This document shows positions 38,342-47,200 of a DNA stretch of 64,000 nt, piece by piece. Made by a program: the position numbers and the translations under genes. How positions within the stretch are numbered: the stretch's first letter is position 1; each line of letters opens with the position of its first letter. The stretch comes from Algibacter lectus. Its GTDB lineage: Bacteria; Bacteroidota; Bacteroidia; Flavobacteriales; Flavobacteriaceae. Location of the stretch: NCBI RefSeq assembly GCF_900112395.1, contig NZ_FOLN01000003.1, forward strand, positions 124,001 through 188,000, given 5' to 3'. The notes beneath the pieces were generated by a model. The model worked only from the letters and a program-made list of their open reading frames with translations. It had not been told where the DNA came from and searched no databases.

Positions 38342-38749
38342 TTACTCTACAACAGGCACTTCAATTGTTAAATATTGGTGTTCGCCGTCGGCATCTTCAC
38401 CTTGCCAAAATTTAAAAATATACGATCCGTTACCGGTTACAATAAAGTTAAAAGTGTTTTCAACCAATTCGTTTTCTAGTGGTTCGCAATTGTTATCTTC
38501 AAATACATAATTAATTGGGGCAACGGTGCGTTCGTTATTGTTTTTAAGATAGTAAAATTCTCTAAAAGAGTGACAATTAGATGGTCTTAGGTACGAAACC
38601 GTAATCGGGTAGGTTTCACCAAGAGTAAATTCATCTGGAATATCGACACTTTCTACAGGTAAAATCTCAAAACTATAATCTAAGCCGTCATCATCAACAC
38701 TACACGAAGCTAAAATTAGAGTTAAACAAATTACAAGCAATTTTTTCAT
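38342..38749 (-). CDS. Small lipoprotein of unknown function
   Basis: A 135-residue exported lipoprotein: signal MKKLLVICLTLILASC with the lipid Cys at 16, then an acidic tether (SVDDDGLDY). A single beta-rich domain follows, containing Cys at 58 (SNC) and 87 (NNC) that could form a disulfide. It lies 27 bp upstream of the sigma factor gene and on the same strand, so it may belong to that operon and signal through it. No family is recognised. Confidence 0.7.
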   Translation of the reverse strand: MKKLLVICLTLILASCSVDDDGLDYSFEILPVESVDIPDEFTLGETYPITVSYLRPSNCHSFREFYYLKNNNERTVAPINYVFEDNNCEPLENELVENTFNFIVTGNGSYIFKFWQGEDADGEHQYLTIEVPVVE

Positions 38750-38856
38750 TTCAATACTTTTTTTAGTTAAAATATGCGTTTTGTTTTATAGATGCTATTT
38801 TTATTAAATGGTTGCGTAGATAATTGATTTTAGTTTAGTAAGCCTAACGTTTAGAG

Positions 38857-38886
38857 CAAAAAAAATCCCGAAAGTATCGGGATTTT
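38857..38886 (-). terminator. Terminator after recA
   Basis: AAAATCCCGA (38862-38871) and TCGGGATTTT (38877-38886) form a 10-bp stem with a 5-nt loop. On the minus strand it is followed by a T-run (the A-run at 38858-38865), just after the recA stop. Confidence 0.85.
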
Positions 38887-38909
38887 ATATATTTAAAAGA
38901 AAACAATGT

Positions 38910-39917
38910 TTAGTTAAGGTTTTCTTTAATAGCTGCTTTTATTTTTTGTTCTAATTCATCAAAAAGTTCTGGGTTGTCTTTAATGATTGCTTTTACAGCA
39001 TCACGACCTTGCCCAAGTTTAGTATCTTCGTAACTAAACCAAGAACCACTTTTCTTTACAATTTCGTACTCTACAGCAACATCAAGAATTTCACCAACCT
39101 TACTTACACCTTCTCCGTACATAATATCGAATTCGGCCATTTTAAATGGTGGAGCTACTTTGTTTTTTACAACTTTTACTCTGGTTTTGTTACCTAAAAC
39201 ATCACCATTACTGTTTTTAATTTGGGTAGAACGACGAATATCTAAACGTACAGATGCGTAGAATTTTAATGCGTTACCACCAGTTGTTGTTTCTGGGTTA
39301 CCGAACATAACACCAATTTTTTCACGTAATTGGTTAATAAATATTACAGTACAGTTTGTTTTGCTAATAGACCCTGTAAGTTTACGTAAAGCCTGAGACA
39401 TTAAACGTGCGTGTAAGCCCATTTTAGAATCTCCCATTTCGCCTTCAATTTCACTTTTTGGTGTTAATGCAGCAACGGAATCGATAACAACAATATCGAT
39501 AGCGCCAGAACGAATTAAATTATCGGCAATTTCTAATGCTTGCTCACCATTATCTGGTTGAGAAATAATTAGGTTATCTATATCTACACCAAGGTTTGCA
39601 GCGTAAAAACGGTCGAAAGCATGCTCTGCATCAATAAAAGCTGCAATTCCACCAGCTTTTTGAGCTTCGGCAATAGCGTGTAAAGTTAATGTGGTTTTAC
39701 CCGATGATTCTGGTCCGTATATTTCAATAACACGTCCACGTGGATATCCACCAACGCCTAATGCGATATCTAAACCTAAAGAACCTGAAGGAATAGCTTC
39801 AACATCTTGAATAGCGGCATCGCTCATTTTCATTACCGTACCTTTTCCGTAGGCTTTATCTAGTTTATCTAAAGTAAGTTTTAGGGCTTTTAATTTCGCT
39901 TCTTTTTCGCTGCTCAT
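38910..39917 (-). CDS. recA: Recombinase RecA
   Basis: A 335-residue RecA, the strand-exchange and SOS co-protease ATPase. Walker A is [10 protein letters not shown] (69-78). The Walker B region [19 protein letters not shown], loop L1/L2 ([30 protein letters not shown], split over two motifs) and the acidic C-terminal region are present. The C-terminus is shorter than in E. coli. It has its own terminator and a long spacer upstream. Confidence 0.97.
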   Translation of the reverse strand: MSSEKEAKLKALKLTLDKLDKAYGKGTVMKMSDAAIQDVEAIPSGSLGLDIALGVGGYPRGRVIEIYGPESSGKTTLTLHAIAEAQKAGGIAAFIDAEHAFDRFYAANLGVDIDNLIISQPDNGEQALEIADNLIRSGAIDIVVIDSVAALTPKSEIEGEMGDSKMGLHARLMSQALRKLTGSISKTNCTVIFINQLREKIGVMFGNPETTTGGNALKFYASVRLDIRRSTQIKNSNGDVLGNKTRVKVVKNKVAPPFKMAEFDIMYGEGVSKVGEILDVAVEYEIVKKSGSWFSYEDTKLGQGRDAVKAIIKDNPELFDELEQKIKAAIKENLN

Positions 39918-40423
39918 TATATATTTTTTTCTGAAGATTTGTCTGCTAAAATACTACATCTTTTGGGAGAACACAATAATAGTTTTCAACATAATTTAGA
40001 TTGTAATAGGGTTGATTTATTGGTTTTTGGAAGAAATTGAAACTATTTACGCAACCTTTTAGTTTGTTTTGCATCTATTAAATGAAAAAGGGAAAATTGT
40101 TTGCTGTGAAATTTAACAAATGAGCACTTGATAACGACTAGCTCAAACTATTTTAATAGCACTTAGATATTTATTATTTAGGTGCTTTTTTTATGCGGTT
40201 TATTGGTTGTAGGAAAATTTGATGTTGTAAGTGAGTTAGGGGTTTTAAAAAAAGCATATATTTATAAAGTTAAATAAGTATATGGATGGGATTTATATAG
40301 AAAAAGTAAGCTTATCCCTCCTTTTTAATTTATTATAGACGAATTATTAATCCATATAATTAAGTTGTGGTTTATATGCCTAAACAACAAACACTTTTAT
40401 TAACTTAAAAACTTTAACGGCTT
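39918..40423. other. Divergent spacer between recA and an accessory lipoprotein gene
   Basis: About 505 bp without a credible reading frame. It should contain the recA promoter (no clear SOS-type box seen) and the promoter of the rightward lipoprotein gene. The only defined structure is the terminator-like hairpin at 40158-40192, which has no protein gene in front of it. Confidence 0.5.
40158..40192 (+). terminator. Orphan terminator-like hairpin
   Basis: AGCACTTA (40158-40165) and TAGGTGCT (40179-40186) pair with one G-T wobble and are followed by a T-run to 40192. No plus-strand coding gene lies upstream, so it may end a small RNA starting between 39.95 and 40.1 kb, or be a relic. Confidence 0.45.
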
Positions 40424-41995
40424 ATGAAAAAAATTAATACTTATTTAAAACTTGGAATTCTAACATTACTGACTTCCTTGATGTTTAACAACTGTGAGAA
40501 AGAGGAAAACGAACAAATAGATGTGAATACCATTTCTACACAATTACTCGCTGATTTTAACCAAACCGATTATAGCGAACTAATTCCGTATGATTATACC
40601 GTAGATTGGAGCAGCCCAACAGAACAATATTCAGAAGAGTTAGAATTATCATATTACGAACTACCCATTAGCTATACTTCATCATTTAATCCAAATGAAT
40701 TAAACAAATTTAAAAAAGAAGGAACTTATTATATTAAGTATAAAGTTATCGCAATAGAAAATAATGATGAATCTTTTAATTTTTATGCCATAAAATTTTA
40801 TCAAAATGTCTATCCTTTAAACAATGACTTAATTAATGCAGATGTTTCATTTAGCAACCTTAATAGTTTCACTGGTATTATTCATTTAGTTAACAATAAT
40901 AAAAAATTGGTTTACAAAAAACAATTAAATGAAGGCAGACTTATTATGTCAACAAAGTTTAATAACAAAAAAGGAAGCAATACTAATAGTTCATCTTTAT
41001 ATGGAAAATCCTCCGCATCTTGTCCAACAATTACAGTAGCCACATATACAGATTGGTATTCCAATAGTGGTCCTGGTGGTTCTTTCGTTTATACACATAC
41101 ACAACATACAGGCTATACAACCATAAATACTTGTAATGGAAGTAGTGGTTTACCCGAAATTAACAAGTATGGCTCAAACGGAGAAGGTATTTATGTTAAG
41201 AAAAAGGGTAATGGAGGTGTTTATAATGATGACTCCAGCGAAGAAGACGAAAATATTGTTTTAATTGAGGATGAAATTAGTAATTGTGCGTCTGGATTGT
41301 ATCCTAACGCAAATGGAGATTGTGTAACCTTAGCTGAACTATATGATAAAATTGATTCTAGCGAACTCACTGGAAAAGCAAAATGTCTACATGATTTATT
41401 AGATAAAAATGGAAGTTCCTATATCAAAGACCTTATGTCTAAATTTAAAGGAGAATCTGAATTTGATATTAAAATTGTTTCTAAAGATAAAGTTATTTCT
41501 TCTAAAACCGGAGAAGAAATAAACGGAAGTACTTCACCAATTATAAATGGAGTTATTACAATTAGTATCAATTCTTCAAAAGTAAATCTTCATTCAGACC
41601 TCGCCACTACAAAAACTATTCTGCATGAATATATACATGCCGATATAAGAAGAAAGCTAAAGACTCAGTCTCCATCTTCAACTGATAAAGAATTTAAAGA
41701 TGATTTTGAACAATATGGTAAAGACCATCATGAAACAATGGGTGCTTTATATGTAAACTCTATGAGAGATGCTCTTAAGTTTTTTCATAAAAATGTCCTT
41801 AAAAGTGATTATGAAAAATACACAAATTATTATGAAGAAAAACCAAGTGATGATTTTTATGAAGCTTTAGCATGGAGAGGTTTAAAGGAACATGATGTTA
41901 AAGCCTGGAACGAGTTAAGTCCTTCAAGAAAACAAGAGATTGAAAATCTATCGTTAAGAATTGACAATTTAACATCTTCTGCAAAGTGTAATTAA
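40424..41995 (+). CDS. Predicted zinc-metallopeptidase lipoprotein
   Basis: A 523-residue exported protein. The N-terminus looks like a lipoprotein signal (LTSLMFNNC, Cys25). The first half is beta-rich and includes a Gly/Ser-rich section near residues 185-255. The C-terminal domain has HEYIH (His401, Glu402, His405) in TILHEYIHADIRRKL, matching the HExxH zincin signature. A downstream DHHETMGALYV could supply the third ligand. I do not recognise the family, so peptidase activity is inferred from the motif alone. It starts an accessory patch of small exported proteins. Confidence 0.65.
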   Translation: MKKINTYLKLGILTLLTSLMFNNCEKEENEQIDVNTISTQLLADFNQTDYSELIPYDYTVDWSSPTEQYSEELELSYYELPISYTSSFNPNELNKFKKEGTYYIKYKVIAIENNDESFNFYAIKFYQNVYPLNNDLINADVSFSNLNSFTGIIHLVNNNKKLVYKKQLNEGRLIMSTKFNNKKGSNTNSSSLYGKSSASCPTITVATYTDWYSNSGPGGSFVYTHTQHTGYTTINTCNGSSGLPEINKYGSNGEGIYVKKKGNGGVYNDDSSEEDENIVLIEDEISNCASGLYPNANGDCVTLAELYDKIDSSELTGKAKCLHDLLDKNGSSYIKDLMSKFKGESEFDIKIVSKDKVISSKTGEEINGSTSPIINGVITISINSSKVNLHSDLATTKTILHEYIHADIRRKLKTQSPSSTDKEFKDDFEQYGKDHHETMGALYVNSMRDALKFFHKNVLKSDYEKYTNYYEEKPSDDFYEALAWRGLKEHDVKAWNELSPSRKQEIENLSLRIDNLTSSAKCN

Positions 41996-42005
41996 AATTA
42001 ATTTT

Positions 42006-42407
42006 ATGAAAAAAGTAATAATATTTATTGTTTGCTCTGCAATTTTCAGTATTTCTAATGCTCAAGGAACAATCAAGGATACTATATTTCTAAAACTTGA
42101 TTCAAAATATATTTATGAATCTTTATATGTTCCAAATCATTTCTTGTTAGAGGACAGCAGTGATATCGGAAAAGGAACTTTTTATTTTGAAAAACTTGAG
42201 AACAATGAAATCATTGAAGTAAAACCTAAAAAAGTACATTGTTTAAAAAAAATGGTTCGTTCTTCACGATTTTACGACAAAAAAATAAAAAAATTGGATG
42301 ACGATGGTCTATTTGAATATTTTAACGATTTTATTATTTTTTTGGTAAAAACTAAAGAAGGAAAGAAAGAATTTATAAAAGTACGTGCAAACTGGGAAAT
42401 AGAATAA
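42006..42407 (+). CDS. Small exported protein of unknown function
   Basis: A 133-residue protein with a clear signal peptide (MKKVIIFIVCSAIFSISNAQ) and a Lys-rich mature part that looks beta-structured. It follows the metallopeptidase lipoprotein gene by 10 bp and is likely cotranscribed. One Cys (HCLKK) is present. No family recognised; an inhibitor or partner of the upstream protein is possible but not shown. Confidence 0.6.
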   Translation: MKKVIIFIVCSAIFSISNAQGTIKDTIFLKLDSKYIYESLYVPNHFLLEDSSDIGKGTFYFEKLENNEIIEVKPKKVHCLKKMVRSSRFYDKKIKKLDDDGLFEYFNDFIIFLVKTKEGKKEFIKVRANWEIE

Positions 42408-42417
42408 ATACAAACCA

Positions 42418-42542
42418 CAACACAGGCTATAAGTAATTGCTTGTTCTCGCCTACTTTGGAAATTCCCGCGGAATTTCCAACTTGGTGTGTACTTGTAAAG
42501 TTTCGTGCTAAATAACGCAACTACTCATAGCCGAGACCGTTG
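42418..42542. repeat. Palindromic intergenic element with nested inverted repeats
   Basis: It is bounded by CAAC (42418-42421) and GTTG (42539-42542). Outer arms GGCTATAAGTAATTGC (42425-42440) and GCAACTACTCATAGCC (42517-42532) pair at 14 of 16 positions. In the centre TTGGAAATTCC (42456-42466) and GGAATTTCCAA (42470-42480) form a perfect 11-bp hairpin with loop CGC. It fills almost the whole gap between two small exported-protein genes. It resembles a MITE or an attC-like folded site, but the core sites do not match the attC consensus. Confidence 0.7.
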
Positions 42543-42550
42543 CCAAACAT

Positions 42551-43042
42551 ATGAAAATCGAGACTCATAATATATTTCATCTATTAATTTTTGCTTTATT
42601 CTATAACTTGACTATTGCGCAAAACGATATTTATTTTTTAATAAATAAAAATGATTCTCTAATAAAACTGCAAATTTCAAATGAACCAAAAACTTATGCT
42701 GGTTATAGAATATTGTATGATGAGAGAGTTAAAACAAGAAGAAATAATACGCCGATTCAAAAAACATCAAATGGAGAAGTTAAAGTTTGGGTAGAAGATT
42801 CTAAATATGACTACTTTGTATATGATAATCCTTTTGTTTCTTTCAGTTTCATAAAAGAATATGATAAATTAGTTAACAAAGAAGAACTTAATAAGTTAAA
42901 AATAATTACTGACCGAAAGGATTTTTTGAAAATTGGAGAAAAAGGAGGGTTTGACGAATTAGGAAATAATTATTTTTTTCTTGAAAAACGAGAAAAAAAC
43001 AAGTATTTAATTAGAAAAGTTTATACAGTTATATATGAATAA
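42551..43042 (+). CDS. Small exported protein of unknown function
   Basis: A 163-residue protein with a signal peptide (to about residue 23, LTIAQ) and an Asn/Lys/Tyr-rich mature part. It starts 8 bp after the end of the palindromic element at 42418-42542, so that element carries its 5' control region. It is not obviously similar to the preceding small protein. Function unknown. Confidence 0.6.
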   Translation: MKIETHNIFHLLIFALFYNLTIAQNDIYFLINKNDSLIKLQISNEPKTYAGYRILYDERVKTRRNNTPIQKTSNGEVKVWVEDSKYDYFVYDNPFVSFSFIKEYDKLVNKEELNKLKIITDRKDFLKIGEKGGFDELGNNYFFLEKREKNKYLIRKVYTVIYE

Positions 43043-43265
43043 GTTGCTATTATGAATAAAAATACGTTTGGCAACAAAGTACTGTGCTAAAAAACAGGTG
43101 AAACTCACTAAATTACTCCAACAGTTATTATCGTAAATCAGCCTTGACTTGTAATAGCAATCGCTGGTTTTTCATTCTTTTTTCAGTAAAGGCTTTTCTT
43201 TTTTGGATAGGTAACGTTTATTGTAAGTTAATTTGTTTATAACTATCAAACCTCGGCAAACACTC

Positions 43266-43362
43266 GCGCTAGGGATTGAACGGTATGTTTGAAATCCTTT
43301 TTGTTTTTCCTTTAAAAACAAAAAGATTGAGTAGTGAAAGCCCGACCCTTTTCGGGTAGCGC
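43266..43362 (-). repeat. Dispersed repeat with GCGCTA terminal inverted repeats, copy A
   Basis: 97 bp beginning GCGCTA and ending TAGCGC. Near the right end it carries AAAGCCCGACCC and a CCC...GGG mini-hairpin. Its reverse complement shares both ends with copy B at 55152-55239 (TACCCGAAAAGGGTCGGGC on one side, CAATCCCTA on the other), while the middle differs. Confidence 0.75.
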
Positions 43363-43404
43363 TCAAAATGTTTTTATTCTAAGTGTGAGTTCTTTTGAAA
43401 ATAT

Positions 43405-43412
43405 TATCTTTG
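43405..43412 (+). promoter_or_regulatory. -7 promoter element upstream of trhO
   Basis: TATCTTTG is a strong match to TAnnTTTG, 40 bp before the trhO ATG. A -33 element is not obvious. Confidence 0.5.
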
Positions 43413-43452
43413 TTGCTTAAAATATTTCTTAACCTTAAAAACTTAGTATAGC

Positions 43453-44529
43453 ATGCAACTGTACAACAAATTAAGCGCCGAAGAAAGAGCTGAATTAATT
43501 GACAACGCAGGAAAAAGTCGATTAACACTTTCTTTTTATCAGTATGCCAAAATTGGCAATCCACAAATTTTTAGAGATCATTTGTTTTTAACTTGGGACC
43601 CGATGGAGGTTTTGGGTAGAATTTACGTGGCCCACGAGGGTATTAACGGACAATTATCTTTGCCAGCCGATCGATTTAACGAATTTAAAGCGCATTTAGA
43701 TACCATAGATTTTTTAAAAGATATTCGATTAAATGTTGCTGTAGAGCAGGATAATAAATCGTTTTTGAAGTTGAAAGTAAAAGTGCGTAACAAAATTGTT
43801 GCCGATGGTTTAAACGATGATACCTTTGATGTGCGTAACAAAGGTGTGCATGTAGATGCTGGGAAATTTAATGAATTAATTGAAGATGAAAACACCGTTT
43901 TGGTGGATATGCGAAACCATTATGAGAGTGAAATTGGGCATTTTAAAAATGCTGTAACTCCAGATGTGGATACGTTTAGAGAGTCTTTAGATATTATTGA
44001 AGACGATTTAAAAGCGCATAAAGAAGATAAAAATTTAGTGATGTATTGCACTGGTGGAATTCGTTGTGAAAAGGCGAGTGCGTATTTTAAACATAAAGGG
44101 TTTAAAAATGTTTTTCAGTTGGAAGGTGGTATTATTGAATACACGCGCCAAGTGAAGGAACAGCAATTAGAAAATAAGTTTTTAGGTCAGAATTTTGTTT
44201 TTGATGAGCGTCGTGCCGAGCGTATTAGTGACGATGTTATTGCAAATTGTCACCAATGTGGAACGCCCTTTGATGTACACACCAACTGTGCTAACGAGGC
44301 TTGCCATTTATTATTTATACAGTGCGATAATTGTAAAACAGAAATGGATAATTGCTGCTCTACAAACTGTAAAGAGATACATGCTTTACCTTACGAGGAG
44401 CAAAAAGAGCTTCGTAAAGGACAAGGTAATAGTAACGATATTTTTAAGAAGGGCCGTGCCGATCACTTACCTTACAAAAAGGATTTGCGTAATATTTTTG
44501 ATGTTTTGAAAACACAGAAAGAGGCTTAG
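43453..44529 (+). CDS. trhO: Oxygen-dependent tRNA uridine hydroxylase TrhO (rhodanese family)
   Basis: A 358-residue YceA/TrhO-type protein, which makes 5-hydroxyuridine at position 34 of some tRNAs. An N-terminal acylphosphatase-like domain (about 20-115, GRIYVAHEGINGQLSLP) precedes the rhodanese domain (about 130-235). Its active-site Cys is in MYCTGGIRCEKASA. A Cys-rich C-terminal part (NCHQCGTPFDVHTNCANEAC, then CDNCKTEMDNCC, listed as separate motifs) probably binds metal. Length fits the longer family form. It has its own promoter and a terminator. Confidence 0.93.
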   Translation: MQLYNKLSAEERAELIDNAGKSRLTLSFYQYAKIGNPQIFRDHLFLTWDPMEVLGRIYVAHEGINGQLSLPADRFNEFKAHLDTIDFLKDIRLNVAVEQDNKSFLKLKVKVRNKIVADGLNDDTFDVRNKGVHVDAGKFNELIEDENTVLVDMRNHYESEIGHFKNAVTPDVDTFRESLDIIEDDLKAHKEDKNLVMYCTGGIRCEKASAYFKHKGFKNVFQLEGGIIEYTRQVKEQQLENKFLGQNFVFDERRAERISDDVIANCHQCGTPFDVHTNCANEACHLLFIQCDNCKTEMDNCCSTNCKEIHALPYEEQKELRKGQGNSNDIFKKGRADHLPYKKDLRNIFDVLKTQKEA

Positions 44530-44554
44530 TTTTTTTTACTATAAATTAATATTG

Positions 44555-44585
44555 AAATGCCACGGGGAAACCTTGTGGCATTTTT
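44555..44585. terminator. Terminator between trhO and a minus-strand gene
   Basis: AAATGCCAC (44555-44563) and GTGGCATTT (44575-44583) form a 9-bp stem followed by T's. It serves trhO and, by symmetry, could serve the converging gene ending at 44584. Confidence 0.8.
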
Positions 44586-44940
44586 AGTTTATAATAAGGG
44601 TGTAGTTAATGTCTTGGAGCGATAAAAGGCTGATGTCTTTTCGGTTTTCGAGATTAAACAGCGATTGTAATTCTTTTATTTCTTCACGATTAAACATAAG
44701 GACTAAATTGGGTTGCATAGATGGTATTGGTATTTTACGCTGCACTTTGGCGCAGGCGTATTTATGCTCCCAATAATCTATTTCTATATTGATTACATAG
44801 TCTTTAAATTGTTTAAACTCGCTTTGTTGAAACTCTAGGTATATATTATTGAATTCTAAATGAAATACATGGCATTCACTACAAAAAGAGAGTTCGCCAC
44901 TGGGGACTTTAGATAAAACTTTTACACTATCTCTACACAT
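44584..44940 (-). CDS. Small CxxC protein, unknown function
   Basis: A 118-residue cytoplasmic protein. An N-terminal FCSECHVFHLEF motif (CxxC followed by His) suggests a small metal site. The rest is a compact alpha/beta pattern with QQSEFKQFKDYV and RKIPIPS. It resembles an uncharacterised Bacteroidota family (I think DUF6686, not certain). It lies 12 bp after the PepSY/flavoreductase gene on the same strand, so it is probably the last gene of the haem/iron operon. Confidence 0.65.
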   Translation of the reverse strand: MCRDSVKVLSKVPSGELSFCSECHVFHLEFNNIYLEFQQSEFKQFKDYVINIEIDYWEHKYACAKVQRKIPIPSMQPNLVLMFNREEIKELQSLFNLENRKDISLLSLQDINYTLIIN

Positions 44941-44952
44941 AATTAATAATTT

Positions 44953-47154
44953 TTAGTAGCAGTCTGTTTTTATTTGATTGTTGTCTTGAAAGGCACTTAA
45001 CGGTAGGTTTAACTCGGTTGAGGTAATATCGTTAAGGGTTATTAAAACACCGTTTTTCATGGCAACCGAGCCGCAGATCATGATAACACCACCAGATTTT
45101 AAAACCCGAGTTATGATTTCTGTTTTTTCCATAATTAAGTTTTGCACATACTTCTTTTGGCTTTCTTCTCTAGAAAAACTCACGAAGAAACCAGAAAGAC
45201 TTTTGCTATAAAACGCACGATCTATTAAATCTGAATACATTTTTAACGATTCTTTTGATCGACCACCCCAAAACAAGTATTTTTTGGCTTGCTTGGTAGT
45301 ATCGTTAATCATGCCTAAAAAAGGTGCAATACCGGTTCCGTTGGCAATCATGACTACTTCTTTTGCTTTTTTAGGGAAATGAAAATCGGTATTCGTTTTT
45401 ATCGTGGCTGTCGTCATGTCGTTAATATTTAGGTGGTTAAAATAATTGGAGCATAAACCAAACTCATGTTTTTTTATACTTAAAAGTATATTGTTGTCTA
45501 GCTTAGCAATAGAATACAAGCGCTCTACCGGATCATTCTCTGGGTAAACAGAAAGTAAATCTCCCGATTGAAATGTTACTTTTTTACTTGGTTTTAAATG
45601 AAGTAAGAAGGTTTGATCTTGGTTGAGGTTTGTGCGGTTAACTAATTGAAATGTTTTTTGGTTTTTGGTGTTTATTCTGTTTTTTGGAGCTTCTAGATTT
45701 AGGGTTAAACCGTTATGTTCACTCCATTTTTTTGCCCACAGAGAAAAATCGGAAAACGATTGATTGTTTATTTTATGAAGTGCCGTATTAGGAATAAAGT
45801 TTTTATGAAACTGTAGCGTGGCATCTACCACTACGGCGTATTTGCAATAATCTGGATAAGCCATTGACCCAAAGCCAACCACAGAATATTGTAGAATATT
45901 TTCTTGCTGAGTATTGCTAATTAGCTTCTCGAAATTTTTGGAGTTTGTTGGTGCTTCGCCTTCTCCATAAGTCGATGTAAAAATAATAAGCTGTTTGGCT
46001 TTTTTATAAGTGGTGTATTTGTTTAATTCAGTAATAAAAACCGTTTTTCCTGCTGCTAAAAGCGCATTGTAAAAGGCGTTTGAGAGCGCAAATGTGTTTC
46101 CGGTTTCTGAGCCGACTAGAATAATAAATTCCGATTGGTCTTTTTTGTGCTTATTTTTTGGCACGGTACTCTTTTTTGTACGTCGAATAGACATAGCGAA
46201 ACCAGAATAAATAAAGAATAAAATAGCCACAGAAGTAAATAATAAAACAAGAGACCAAATTATGCTACCTTGCCCAGTATGCAAGACAAAAATTAGGTTT
46301 GAGGCTTGTGTTACTAACGATTTTTGTTGCTTGCTAATGGCAACTCCTGAGAATTGATTTATAAGTATTTCTTCATCTTTTAATTTTAAGGTGAAATAGT
46401 CTTCAATGTCATCAGAAAAAGGGAATTCTAGATGTTCAACATCTTCTAATGTAGTATTTTTAAAAAGCTGAAAGTCTGCAACACTAATTTTTGAGGTTTC
46501 AGTAAAAGATTCATCTAAAAATTGATGCGAAATTTTATCGGAAGGTAATAACGAAAACTTTTCTAAAGATAGGTAAACACCAGTAATAGTTACAATAACT
46601 ATCGGAATAAGCGTGTAACGACCAATAATGATATGATAATATTGATCGAATTCTTCTTTTACAACTTTAGAGAAAAATTTTGATAAACCACCCTGACGCT
46701 TTCCTATTAAAATAACGCCTGTTATAGCCATTAAAAGGAGTAAAAACGAGACTATACCAATAATAGCACGGCCTGTCGATTTTAAAAATAAGGACCGGTG
46801 TAGATTGGTTGCAAATTTAAAAATAGGCGCTTTTTCAATAAGTTCTCCTATTTTTTTTCCTGTAAAAGGATTTATATAAAAGGTTTCATTGTTTCCTTCT
46901 TTTGTTATTACAGAGGCACTTACAAAATCGTTTTTATCAATATCTATATTTATAACTTCTGAGTATTCGCTTTGTAAAACCTGAATAGTTTTAGCTAAAG
47001 ACAAGGTGTCTGCTTTGTGCACAGCATAAGGTTCTAGCTTATTCGAAATAGGTTCGAATGCTAAAATAATGCCAGTTATAGAGGCTAGTAGAATAAATAG
47101 AGAAGAAGATATAGCCAAAATAAAGTGGCTATATCTCCAAATAGAAATGGTCAT
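44953..47154 (-). CDS. PepSY-domain membrane flavoreductase
   Basis: A 733-residue fusion. Residues 1-325 form a PepSY-type membrane part with four helices (~10-33, 130-151, 179-197, 297-320) and His residues near their ends (10, 119, 174, 292) that could ligate haem. A flavodoxin domain follows from ~342 (VGSETGNT; later STYGEGEAPTNS). An FAD/NAD(P) reductase domain completes the chain (GDLLSVYP, NGTGIAPFLGMI, FWGGRSKES, ICGSVAMK). It should pass electrons from NAD(P)H across the inner membrane. In this haem locus, the likely role is reduction of ferric iron or of haem. Confidence 0.88.
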   Translation of the reverse strand: MTISIWRYSHFILAISSSLFILLASITGIILAFEPISNKLEPYAVHKADTLSLAKTIQVLQSEYSEVINIDIDKNDFVSASVITKEGNNETFYINPFTGKKIGELIEKAPIFKFATNLHRSLFLKSTGRAIIGIVSFLLLLMAITGVILIGKRQGGLSKFFSKVVKEEFDQYYHIIIGRYTLIPIVIVTITGVYLSLEKFSLLPSDKISHQFLDESFTETSKISVADFQLFKNTTLEDVEHLEFPFSDDIEDYFTLKLKDEEILINQFSGVAISKQQKSLVTQASNLIFVLHTGQGSIIWSLVLLFTSVAILFFIYSGFAMSIRRTKKSTVPKNKHKKDQSEFIILVGSETGNTFALSNAFYNALLAAGKTVFITELNKYTTYKKAKQLIIFTSTYGEGEAPTNSKNFEKLISNTQQENILQYSVVGFGSMAYPDYCKYAVVVDATLQFHKNFIPNTALHKINNQSFSDFSLWAKKWSEHNGLTLNLEAPKNRINTKNQKTFQLVNRTNLNQDQTFLLHLKPSKKVTFQSGDLLSVYPENDPVERLYSIAKLDNNILLSIKKHEFGLCSNYFNHLNINDMTTATIKTNTDFHFPKKAKEVVMIANGTGIAPFLGMINDTTKQAKKYLFWGGRSKESLKMYSDLIDRAFYSKSLSGFFVSFSREESQKKYVQNLIMEKTEIITRVLKSGGVIMICGSVAMKNGVLITLNDITSTELNLPLSAFQDNNQIKTDCY

Positions 47155-47200
47155 TTAATGCAATATTTGTTAAATATTAAGGCGTGTTGCCCCGAGAGAT

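Larger units (their letters stand above)
43043..43452. other. Spacer with a dispersed repeat and the trhO promoter
   Basis: About 410 bp. The first 120 bp contain fragments (for example CTAAATTACTCCAACAG near 43110) that loosely resemble the right half of the element at 42418-42542, possibly a decayed relative. Copy A of the GCGCTA repeat lies at 43266-43362 and a promoter element at 43405-43412. The short minus-strand frame at 43172-43366 is made mostly of the repeat and is not called. Confidence 0.5.

Noticed and set aside
42418..42542. Integron attC site
   Set aside because: Outer ends are CAAC and GTTG but the flanking core does not fit RYYYAAC/GTTRRRY, and no integron integrase is present; kept as an unclassified palindromic element.
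43172..43366. Short minus-strand open frame of 64 codons
   Set aside because: It is largely made of the GCGCTA repeat and a low-complexity Lys/Leu tail; no promoter or conservation signal was seen.
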